In this document: in pieces, positions 1 through 11,600 of the stretch
Position numbering within the stretch: the stretch's first letter is position 1
Layout: the number at the start of each line of letters is the position of its first letter
Assembly (NCBI GenBank): GCA_030068145.1
Contig: JAPJBO010000652.1
Span: 62,001-126,000, forward strand
Direction of reading: 5' to 3'
Source of the DNA: Diplonema papillatum
Lineage: Eukaryota > Euglenozoa > Diplonemea > Diplonemida > Diplonemidae
Length of the DNA: 64,000 bases
Program-made: the position numbers and the translations under genes
The notes under the pieces: model-generated
Database searches by the model: none
Seen by the model: only the letters and a program-made list of their open reading frames with translations
Told to the model about the DNA's origin: nothing

Positions 1-210
1 AGCACCAAAAAATAGCTCGGCAAACCGGGTGCAAAATGGAAGAAGCGGCATAGACCGCGATCGGCATGGGGTGTTTGAGTTAGAATTCAAAGAATCTTTG
101 GCGACAATCTGCATCTGCTCCTTCGTGATTACCTCGTAGAGTGCACCTTACCTTCTGGCTTGTCGGTCTTGGGCGGTCGTCTCGTGCCGCCTCTCTTCGT
201 CGCTGGCGCC

Positions 211-700
211 TTATCTTGCACCTCTGCCCGCCTCGGAATGCACGTCTCTATCTTCGATGATGGCGAGTCTTTCCGCCGCCGGTTCGTTGCCATGCGGCCG
301 TCCTGGTGTTGTCGCCTTCTGCGGCGTTCTTGATGGCGGTGTCGGTGCCGGCATCCGCCGCTTCCTTTGTGGCGCCCCGGGGGTCGATGGTGGCGTCGGC
401 TGCTTTTTCACCGGCGAGCGTCTTGACTTCGGTGTCGCTTCGGGCGTCCCCGGGGGTGAAGGCCCACACTTCCGTCTCTTCTCTGGTCGTGCTCGGGTTG
501 TTGCTGTAGCACCCGGCGGTGGTGGTGCCCCCGCTTGCAGCAGTGTCCTGGCCGCCGACATGGGGCGCTTCGAAGGAAGAGGAAAGCCCTCGCAAGCATC
601 CCGCAGAAGCGTCTGACGGCATGCTCTCGCTCGTGTGATTCCATCCAGTGCTTCAGAACTGCTGGAAGGCCTGGCCCCCGCTGCCACAAAGACACTCAAT
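211..700 (-). CDS. possible basic Pro/Ser/Thr-rich protein fragment
   Basis: This minus-strand open frame ends at a TAA at 211-213. Its last ~110 residues are rich in K, R, P and S/T, with many TP and SP dipeptides such as SRRSPVKKQPTPPSTPG and PPSRTPQKATTPG. These look like proline-directed kinase sites in a disordered nuclear-type tail. The frame stays open upstream to 1056, but that part has no protein-like character and may be intron or leader. I recognise no family. GC-rich sequence can keep a frame open by chance, so this is a weak call. Confidence 0.25.
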
Positions 701-1275
701 GGGCGACGCAACGTAGCCTGTAAGAAAACGCACGCAAATACATCGAGGCTCCTGTGTGTTTGTTTGTGCGCACTTCCTTCAAACCTGTTTTGTTCATCGA
801 ACGGGAGTGAGGATAGTACGCTGCCATCGATCGGTTTTTGTTCTTGACAAATTGCATCTGTTAGACACAAAAAATTAACGAGCGCCAAATCATGCATTTC
901 CCCCGCACGGACGGGCGTGTGTGGTGGTGTCCGCGAACGTCTAAAGCGTGCCCTCTCTCTGCTAACTTTCCCTGCCTTTCTGTCGGACTGCCGCGAGTGA
1001 CTACTGCTCGGTGGTCGAAGAAAAAGGACGGAGGCGGGCATTCTGCACGCAGCCAATGCTGAGGGGAGGGGAGGAGGAGATTTCGCTGGGCTTGATCTCC
1101 TTGTTCATTTTCGCCCATTGCAGCCGGGCGCTGTGTGGGCGAGCTATGGTCTTTGGTATGGGGGCAGCGTGCACATGTATTGTAAGGCGAAACAGGTGGG
1201 CAGCGTGATTTGGGGGTCGGTCAGAGTTTCCACACCTGAAAAATGAAGCGGGGTAAAAACGAGTGGGAAGCCGGT

Positions 1276-2325
1276 GCACTGTAGTGCGGCACTATTCCCG
1301 GGAACAGCAGGCGCACTGTGATTCCCGGGAATAGCCGGCGCACTGTGATGCCCTGCTATCCCCGGGAATAGCCGGCGCACTGTGATGCCTCGCTATTCCC
1401 GGGAATAGCCGGCGCACTGTGATGCCCTGCTATCCCCGGGAATAGCCAGCGCACTGTGGTGCGGCACTATACATACCCGGGATTAACCGGCGCACTGAGG
1501 TGCGCTATTCCCGGGAATAGCCGGTATGGTGCGGCACTATCCCCGGGAATAGCCGGCGCACTGTGATGCCCTGCTATCCCCGGGAATAGCCAGCGCACTG
1601 TGGTGCGGCACTATACATACCCGGGATTAACCGGCGCACTGAGGTGCGCTATTCCCGGGAATAGCCGGTATGGTGCGGCACTATCCCCGGGAATAGCCGG
1701 CGCACTGTGATGCCCTGCTATCCCCGGGAATAGCCAGCGCACTGTGGTGCGGCACTATACATACCCGGGATTAACCGGCGCACTGAGGTGCGCTATTCCC
1801 GGGAATAGCCGGTCACTATCCCCGGGAATAGCCGGCGCACTGTGATGCCCTGCTATCCCCGGGAATAGCCGGCTCACTGTGGTGCGGCACTATATATACC
1901 CGGGAATAACCGGTGTACTGTGGTGCGGCACTATATAACCGGCGTACTGCGGTGCGCTATTCCCGGGAATAGCCGGTATGGTGCGGCACTATCCCCGGGA
2001 ATAGCCGGCGCACTGTGATGCCCTGCTATCCCCGGGAATAGCCGGCTCACTGTGGTGCGGCACTATATATACCCGGGAATAACCGGCGCACTGTGGTGCG
2101 GCACTATATAACCGGCGTACTGCGGTGCGCTATTCCCGGGAATAGCCGGTATGGTGCGGCACTATCCCCGGGAATAGCCGGCGCACTGTGATGCCCTGCT
2201 ATCCCCGGGAACAGCCGGCTCACTGTGGTGCGGCACTATATAACCGGCGTACTGCGGTGCGCTATTCCCGGGAATAGCCGGTATGGTGCGGCACCATCCC
2301 CGGGAGTAGCCCGTGCACTGTGGTG
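1276..2325. repeat. CCCGGG-centred satellite with higher-order structure
   Basis: The array is built from ~35-bp modules, each with a palindromic core close to CTATTCCCGGGAATAG followed by CCGGCGCACTGTG and GTGCGGCACTAT. Modules form higher-order units. The marker GATGCCCTGC recurs at about 1421, 1565, 1709, 1844, 2017 and 2190, giving periods of 144, 144, 135, 173 and 173 bp. Some copies carry ATACATACCCGGGATTAACC variants. The array ends ~300 bp upstream of the poly(A) polymerase start codon. There are no unique spacers, so it is not a CRISPR array. Confidence 0.95.
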
Positions 2326-2625
2326 CAGCAGTTCCAACAATGCATTGTTAAACAAAACAAGAGAACAAGTATCAAGCGAGCTATCACTCTGAGAGCGCAA
2401 GCTTCGTGCCTTCGATCCAGAGAAGAAGAAGAGCCACAAAAAAAAAAAAAAAAAAACACAGGGGGCGGCGGCGGGTTTGCAACAGAAGCGGAGGGGGGGA
2501 AGAAAGGGTGGGAAGGGGGGTGGAATCTGCACTTACAGTGGCAGGACGGCGCTTTGAGTAGCGCCGCTCCCCGCACCCCCCGTCACGCACAGGACAGGCA
2601 CGCACACTCCCGTTTGCACGGGGAC

Positions 2626-5600
2626 ATGCAGCACTCCCCGCTGTCCCCTGGGGGTGCTGCGCTGAGCGGGTCAGTCAGTTTCAACAATGTGAACAGCCCC
2701 CTCAGCAAGGGCCCGAGCCCGAGCACGCCAACGGCGCCAGGGGGCCCCTCGTTTGCGACGGCCGTCCCCGAGCGGGAAGACCAGGGCCCGAGCGAGCCGG
2801 TGCACCACGAGCCGCCGACCGAAGAGGAGCTGCAGCAGAACGCCGCGTTTCTGAAGCAAGTGCAGTTCACCGTCGAATCCAAGAAGCAGGGCGAACGCCG
2901 TGCGGGCGTCCTCAACCGGCTCGAAAAGCTGATCCGGACCTGGATGGGCAACTTGCTCCGGCTCAAAGGGTACCCTAATCCCGAGGGCCACGGCGGCCGC
3001 CTCATTACGTTTGGGTCCTACAAGCTTGGGGTCCACTTTCCGGGTGCGGACATTGACACGCTTTGCATCGCGCCGTCCGACGTGGATCGAGAAGACTTCT
3101 TCGACACTCTGGTCAACATCCTGCGGAAGCACAAGGTCGTCAAGGAGCTGAACCCTGTGCGCAACGCGCACGTGCCGGTGATCAAAATGAAGTTCGACGA
3201 AGTGCAGATCGACCTTGTCTTCACCGCCCTCGACCTCGAGCGAGTATGCACCCCGGGTTCCCCATTCGTCTCTCCGGCATAAAATATTCCCCAGCGTCTC
3301 GTAAGAAGTGCTTGGAAACGAAGCAGTTCTTTTGGCGCAGAACTTTTGCCACGCCGGCATCCGGCGTAGCAAGGGTTCTGGTTTATCCCGTGGGGCTGCC
3401 ACAAAAGCAGTTCTCGATTGCACTTCTTGCTTTGTCTCAGAAACTGGGACAACTAACCTTGCGTGTCTGCCCCACGTCTTGAGGTGAGCCAAGCCGACTC
3501 TGACCTGCTCTTGGCTCTTTACTCCACGGCTTCTGAGGCCGGACCTCACCGTGTTGGTGGTGTACGCCCACCTACAGATTCTTCGAACCCCTAAGCACCA
3601 GAGAAAGCCTGCTACGCGGGAGCCAAGCTTCACGTGTTCGGCTGTACTGCAGAGCCACGGGCCTACGGGTCTAGTGGCTACCGATTTCCCAACCTAAAGC
3701 ATTAAAAGGCTTGGCGCACCTTGGCACAAGCTCGTCGAGACGGTCAGCCACAGGGCAGAGCGGACGGGGTTGTGGCACTGTGCTGTCTCCGACTCAAGCT
3801 TTGCAAGCTGTGGTTGACTTGGACCAGGAGCGGCCTTTTTCTTTGTTGGAAAAGAAACTTGTTTCTTTGAAGACTAATAATAATCCGAACGACAGGTTTG
3901 CCGCACCAATCCTTCCAGAGAACCAAAGTAGCTTGCTTTTCTTCTTTTTTTCACGCCGATGCCCCGCGTCCAACACACACTACCACGCAGATACCGCCAA
4001 CGCCACCATTCGACATTGGCGCAGACTCGCTCCTTCGGAACTTGGATGACGCGTCGCAACGGTCGATCAACGGTTCACGTGTTGCGGAGAAGCTCCTGCG
4101 CTGCGTGCCTGCTGAAGAAAGCTTTCGATGGACCCTGCGAGGCATCAAGCTGTGGGCTAAAAGTATGCACCCCACATCCGAGAGCCGTTTCAGCCCCCAA
4201 TCACTGGTTCGTGCCACTTCACCACCTTCACCAGCGCACGGAGAGAACCCCTACGGAATCACAGCAGAAGTGTGGCGTTGCAACAAGGAATGCTGCTTCA
4301 CACAGGAACCATTGCCTTCCCTGCCCTTCATGTTCTCCATTGAACAGTTGCCTATGGCGCGGCCGCTTTAACACGAGTGGGCGACCACTGCCTGGCCCCA
4401 TGGGCGACCGCTGACCACTGCCTGGCCCCATGGGCGACCGCTGACCACTGCCTGGCCCCATGGGCGACCACTGCCTGGCCCCATGGGCGACCGCTGACCA
4501 CTGCCTGGCTCCATGGGCGACCGCTGACCACTGCCTGGCCCCATGGGCGACCACTGCCTGGCCCCATGGGCGACCGCTGACCACTGCCTGGCTCCATGGG
4601 CGACCGCTGACCACTGCCTGGCCCCATGGGCGACCACTGCCTGGCCCCATGGGCGACCACTGCCTGGCCCCATGGGCGACCGCTGACCACTGCCTGGCTC
4701 CATGGGCGACCGCTGACCACTGCCTGGCCCCATGGGCGACCACTGCCTGGCTCCATGGGCGACCGCTGACCACTGCCTGGCCCCATGGGCGACCACTGCC
4801 TGGCCCCATGGGCGACCACTGCCTGGCCCCATGGGCGACCGCTGACCACTGCCTGGCCCATGGGCGACCACTGCCTGGCCCCATGGGCGACCACTGCCTG
4901 GCCCCATGGGCGACCGCTGACCACTGCCTGGCCCCACGGGCGACCGCTGACCACTGCCTGGCCCCATGGGCGACCGCTGACCACTGCCTGGCCCACTGCC
5001 TGGCCCCATGGGCGACCACTGCCTGGCACCATGGGCCTGGCCCTGGCCCACTGCCTGGCACCATGGGCCTGGCCCCATGGGCAACAACTGCCTGGCCCCA
5101 TGGGCGACCACTGCCTGGCCCCCCATGGGCGACCACTGCCTGGCACCATGGGCCTGGCCCCATGGGCGACCACTGCCTGGCACCATGGTCCTGGCCCCAT
5201 GGGCGACCACTGCCTGGCCCCATGGGCGACCACTGTAAAACGAGTGGTAGATTACTGACTACCGCAACGAAGATCTGCCCTCATCCGCGCTCTCCTGCGC
5301 TCGCCTATACCAGAAACGGAAGCCTGTCCATCTCTATCTCCCGGAACCCGCCGCTGATCATCACGGTGAGCCATGGCCTGTCAGGTCTCCATCCTGCATT
5401 TAATTGCACAGAGCCGGCGGTATTCGGGACGGACCGGCTTCAGGACGCTCCCAGGAACGCTGTTTCACGCGGAAGCCTTCTCCTTCACGGTCTTCCATGT
5501 TCTCCCTGAAACGTACTCGCTGCTGCACAAGGTCTGCGCTGACCGCGCACTTTCCTGCTCGCACGCCCCGGACGCACTCAGGAACGTTGTTTCACGAACC

Positions 5601-8600
5601 CCTCCTTCCCGGCCCTCCACGTTCTCCATTGAATACTCGCTACTACAACCTAGATCTGCACTCATCCGCGCACTCTCCTGCGCACGCCTATACCAGGACG
5701 CACTCAGGAACGCTGTTTCACGCGGAACCCCTCCTTCCCGGCCCTCCACGTTCTCTATTGAATCCTCGCTACCACAACCTAGATCTGCACTCATCCGCGC
5801 ACTTTCCTGCGCACGCCTATACCCGGACGCACTCAGGAACGCCGTTTCACACGAAACCCTCCTTCCCGGCCCTCCACGTTCTCCATTGAATTCTCGCTAC
5901 TACAACCTAGATCTGCACTTTCTTGCTCGCATACCCAAACCAGGGCGCCCACGCGTACACCGTAAAACCAACACCGCAGACCGAGGAATCTATGGGAACA
6001 TCTTCGGGTTCCCAGGCGGGGTGGCGTGGGCGATCATGACATCCGCGGTGTGCCAGCTGTACCCGGTGTCGCCCCCGTCGGTGCTGCTGCGCAATTTCTT
6101 CGCGCAGTACCGAAAGTCGATCAAGGACGACGGCAACAACGCGCCGATCTTCTTGACCAAGTCGCTGGAAGTCTCGGCGGAGCACCAGAAGAAGTCGTGG
6201 GACCGGAAGAACGTGCAGTTCGAGCTGTTCCCAGTCATCACGCCGATGCCTCCGTACATGAACGCATGCTACAACGTCGGCCTGAGCAACCTGCGTGTGC
6301 TCTGCCACGAGTTCGCCCGAGGGGAAGAGATCGTGGAAAGGCAGCTCAGCAGAGGCAGAAACGTCGACTGGAGCGAGCTGTGGGAGCCGACGGACTTCTT
6401 CCTGCGGTACAAGGTCTTCATGCAGATCGAAGTCAGCGCCGAGGATTCCCTCTCGTTCAACTCGTGGAGCGCCTTCGTGGAGAGCAAGCTGCGGCACCTC
6501 GTCACCTTCCTCGAGACGTGGCCCCAGTTCTCCAACATCTACGAGATTACGAAGACGTCTTACCAGCTGGAAATCCGGCTCTGGCCTTTCCTCTTCCGCA
6601 ACTGTATGCGACACCCCCTTTTTGGTACTAGGAATCTTGCGAGTTGTCCTTCACTGTATTTAAAATGACGTACGCAGCGTGTTACGGTGGTTGATCAGAA
6701 TTTCTTCCCTGACCTGGAAAGGGCACAAGGTACAATACAAGTGGGAAAACGATCAACCGGCACGCACACAAAACTTCTGACCACAAACGCGTTTGTGGTC
6801 AGAAGCAGAAGATGCCCGAAAGTGGTTCGACACACTCCTTTTTTCCCCGTTTTTTTTTTTTCGAGACTGCAGGGTTTTTTCTAGGATTTCAAATTTTCGA
6901 GCTGGAGTGGGGAAACTTTTCGACGCGTTTTCAGAGCCGAATTGCCAAGCAATCCACGCAAATTGCGCTTTGTGGTGCTGGCTGCGGGCTTTTCCCCCAA
7001 GGCAGCTTAGTTCGACGTTCTCCTGGTGCCTATTAGGCCGGTTAGTTCGTTGTCTTCACATGGGTTCAGTTGCCACAGCAGGAAGGGAGTGAACGAGGGT
7101 TGTGTCACAAAAAAACGGGTGCTGCATTTAGGAATGATAGTCGTGGAACAACCTGGGACAGATCCCACTATGCAGAATTGGCCTTCGCCTGCACAAAGTT
7201 TAGGCGACGGCTCGGGACCATCTCGACAAAACGGTCAACAACCTTCTCCAAAAAGACCATCGAAAGCTCTGGTGGACCCTCGATACGGATGCGCAGGATC
7301 ATATCCAAATGTCCGCTCGTGAGCCGGTTCCTTAAAAGATCCAGGGTGTCTTTGAGAACACTGAATGATCGCTCAACAGCACTCGTCCCTGAGGGATAAG
7401 TGGCGACCAACCGCATGGCGGAGACTGCACGTGGGAGTGCTTGCGCCTCGTGCTTCATGGCATAAAGCAAGGCATCCTGAAAGCTGAAAGCCTCGGGATC
7501 TGTGCACCTTTCCTTGGTCATCTGAATGGTCTTGAGCAATTGGGGTAGCTCGTGCTTCACACCCCGACCCTGGGCAGCACTCCACATCGGCTGGAAATGT
7601 CTGTCCTCTTTTCCTGTCACTTGGACCGTTTTGCACGTTGTGAAGTGTTCAACGAAAGTGTCGATCAATGCTGCATCACTATCGCAGTCGTGTCCGAACG
7701 CGTACTTTGGGTCAAAGAGTCTTCAACAACAACGCTCTGATCCAATAACCGCGAGACCTCAAGATCCCACTGCTCATACGAAGCGATAGGTTGAACAGGG
7801 TCCTTCGTCTCTTTCTTCTTTCTTGCTGCCGCTCTTTCGTGCGGAGGCACAGTTCGTTCCGACACCGGTATGAATGTCTTCGGTTCTGCACTCCACTCAA
7901 AACCCTCCTCTCCTTCTGCTTTTCCCGCCCAAAGAACGTCGTCAGTGACCCCTGGAAACTGACACCGCAGCTGCTTTTTGCTCACCTTCGTGTGCCACTT
8001 CTTTGAGCTCTGCGACGTTCTCGAAGCCTGCGAGGCGGCGGAGTCGTAGCCCTCGGATGCTTTGTCGGCGTCGGGCAGTGGTGCTTGCTGCGTGGCCTGC
8101 TGCTGACGTTTCGGTCCTTTGTCGTGTTCCTGGACTCGAGCCATGAAATCAGCTTTCTTGAGGTACCCGATCCCTGTTCTCTTCCACGTCAAACCCCGCA
8201 GTTTTCCTTGCTCTTCCAACAACACTGCCGACCAAGCCATGTAGTTATGGAGGATCTGCTGGTTTGCTGGGACTTGGCGTTCAGAGGCAGGTGGCTGAGC
8301 TTGAAGTGGTCCAGGAGGGGGTTGTGTCGGTGGCTGTACTTCAGGTGTCGGCTGAGAAGGTGGATCACCTTGTTGGGTTGGTGGTGTCTCTGTGGCCTCA
8401 TCGCCTGTCGAGTCCTCGCGCTTACGTTTGAGTGGCGTAAAAAACCCTGCAAGTGTTCCCTGCCGCGACATTGTTTGTGTTTCCGACGATGAACGTCAGT
8501 CCGTCGTTTTTTATGTTGTTATTGTTTGTCTTCACACCCGCACCATTTCTTTTCCTTTATGTTGGTAGTTTCGGCTGATGCCCACCCTTTTGACAAGGTG

Positions 8601-11600
8601 TGGTGGGATGGCGATTTTGCGTAGTCGTCGGGTACCGATTTGCAGGTCTTTGTTGGTTGCCACGATGCCCGTTCTGCCGCCTTGTCATCCCGGTTCCTGG
8701 TACCTATTACGAAGCCGTTGAGAACCTCCTCCAGTGTCATCTCGTTTTCGTCGGCGCCGCACAGGGGCTCGTTCTGTACTCTCTCAGGTGGGTCTCGTCG
8801 TTGGTTGTCAACACGTGCTGCATTTCCTGCCTGTCTCGTCTTTTTTTCTTTCTTCCTTTCTCTTCTTTTTTCTGCCCCTTTTTTCGCACTTCTGGAGCGA
8901 TTGCGTTGCGATGTGGGGTCGCAGCTTTTCTGGCGATGCTGCACTGAACAGAAAAAAAAAACCCACTCCAGCCCACCCCAGAAAAAACCCTGGACTGGGG
9001 CAGCGTACTAGCTCTGACCTCGACCCCCGAGCCCGGAACTGGTAAACTGGTCTGTATCCAGATTTTGTGCACAGGGGGAGGGCAGACACCCCCGTTCGGC
9101 AACGAATGCCTGCAGAGCGAAGTCGTACCGGATAGCGGTGGGATGGTGGACAAAGAACGAAGAAAGCCATACGCCTGCTAAGGGAAACGAAGGGACGAGT
9201 GGGCCTCCAACAGCGTCAGTGGGAAACGAAGGGACGAGTGGGCCAACAACAGCGTCAGTGGGAAACGAAGGGACGAGTGGGCCTACAACAGCGTCAGTGG
9301 GAAACGAAGGGACGAGTGGGCCAACAACAGCGTCAGTGGGAAACGAAGGGACGAGTGGGCCAACAACAGCGTCAGTGGGAAACGAAGGGACGAGTGGGCC
9401 AACAACAGCGTCAGTGGGAAACGAAGGGACGAGTGGGCCAACAACAGTGTCAGTGAAGGGCTTGGGTTAGTCATCATATCTTTGCGCATGACCCCCACTT
9501 TGTCGACGCACGCTTCATACTCCGGCCACGTGGCGAAGTTCAGTGTTCTTGGGCTCGCAATCCACGCATTGAGGTACGCCTCCATAGCGCTCCTCGGGAT
9601 GCCACTGCCACGTTCATACGGGCCATTGAGCCCGAGCATTAGCACGTCGGTCAGCGTCTGCTCGTGAAGCCTCTTCCTGGCTTTTGTCAACACCCTTTTC
9701 ATGTTTGAAAAGACACGCTCGACCGATGCTGTCCCCATTGGCAGGACAACAGCAATGGCAAACAGATTGTTTGTCTCTGGAAATGCCGTCGAAAGGTTCG
9801 ATGACTTCAGCAGCCCCAGCATGACGTCTTCCAATGCACCCGGTGGTTGAACACGGTGGTAGTACACTGTGGTACCCCGTGGTAGCACACTGTGGTACCC
9901 CGTGGTGCACGGTGGTAGTACACTGTGGTACCCTGTACACACTGTAGTAGTACACTGTGGGTAGCCGGTTTCTCCGGGAAAACAATAATAGCTGAGATTT
10001 TTTTTTTTTTTTGACCCAGACCAGTTTCCAGACCAACTCTGGTCTGGCGACCAGCTGACCCCCCCCAAGCTAGTAGGCTGGACTGGGGGTCCTATGAACA
10101 TGCAATGTGAACAGCCTCTATTCGAGCCAACCCGGCTTTTGTCTATGAAAAAGTGTATTGTTTTTGTATTAGATAATAGTGCGGAGCAAGCTGTTTTTTT
10201 CCCCTGCCAAAATGCGTAGGGGTGGCAGAGTGAGCCGGCGTCGGCCTTCAGGCCGGTAGGCCCGGGTTCGAACCCCCGCCCATCACACTTTTCCGGTCGA
10301 AGATTGTTTTCGAGGTTTGTTGCGTTTCGGGGTCTAATGTGCCCGAAATTAGCGTTTTTTGCAGAGTTTCTCAGTATCTCGCGGCATTTTATCTCACGGG
10401 GAACGGAGTCGGGGGGAGTCCGGGGCCCCCCGGGTACTGGCGCCGAACTTGCCATCACAGTCTAAAATTGCTACCACACACCGAACTCAGCATCACCAGA
10501 ACCCAAACTGTGCTTCGCCCGAACTTTGCTTCACCAGAACGTAGCTTCGCCCGAACTTAGCATCACTCGAAATTTACTGTTTCCCGAACTTTAACTGCTG
10601 CCTCCAGTCTCGCCCCGCGCCGGTCTTTAGCCGAGCGCACGTACTTACGAATTTCCTTTTTATACGACATCTCCTTCGAAGAAGTACTATCAATCATGCA
10701 TGAGAAACAGCGTTCTGTCTAAACATTAAGATTTCGCCAGCCGTAGAGAAGAGAACGAGTGTATAAGAAGTACGGTCTCACTGCGGGAATGCTGCTGCGC
10801 AGTCGTCAAGCCACCCAAGAACCAGGTGGTTGGGGGGGGGGGTGTCGTTGGACGGGAAGAAAACCCACCCTCCCTTCCCCCTGTGACCTTGTCCAGACAA
10901 GCTTATTTAGTACAAACCACCTCACCGTTGTCTCCCCTTATTCCTCGAACCCAGAACCAATCCCCCCACGCAGCCGCGCCCCACGAACGGCTGCCGTTCA
11001 CGAAAGAGTTGGCGCAGGCGATGGTGGACGAAACCCGGGAGGCGACGCCTCCTTCGGTCGCGCCGGCCGCGTCGGCGGACAACCCCAACGAGACTCTGCC
11101 GGAAGGACTCATCACGGGCTACTACTTCATCGGCTTCGACACATGCGAGCAAAGGTTTGTTCTCGTTTTGATTTGTTGTCGAAAGTCGGCGGCTTGACAA
11201 TTGCTGCTGCCACTGTACGCGAATTGTTTGGATGCAAACACTGCTCGTTTTCCTGCCGTATCTGCAGGGATGACACGACAACTAGCGTGAGCAGCACAAA
11301 CTCAAGAGGTCTTGTCAACTATTTCCCACATTTCAGTAGTAGTTTGATATGCAGCACGACAGACTGTACAAGCCGACTTCCACTTTGTTTCGGTAGCTTT
11401 TTGCCCCGCGAGGTGGCACCGCTCACCCGTCGGTCGGAACTGACGGCCGCCCCGAATGCATGCGGCGAAAAGAATAGTTGGATCGCAGCTCATCACAAAA
11501 CACAAAATGGATTATTCGCCTCACGAAAGAGGGGTCGGACCTGCTTTAGGTTGCGTCGGGGTTTCCGGCTCACGTCTCTCGTAACAGGGTATCCTTTCGT

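Noticed and set aside
1276..2325. CRISPR-like array
   Set aside because: Units are contiguous repeats without unique spacers, and the window is eukaryotic.
2320..2625. An earlier start for the poly(A) polymerase
   Set aside because: This part runs through the satellite edge and A- and G-runs, and shows no PAP similarity.
4228..5509. Long open frames on both strands (Pro/Trp/His-rich, up to ~350 residues)
   Set aside because: They translate a 23/30-bp minisatellite inside PAP intron 2.
9800..10458. Upstream continuation of the second hAT frame
   Set aside because: It consists of short repeats, a T-run and the tRNA-like element, and has no transposase similarity.
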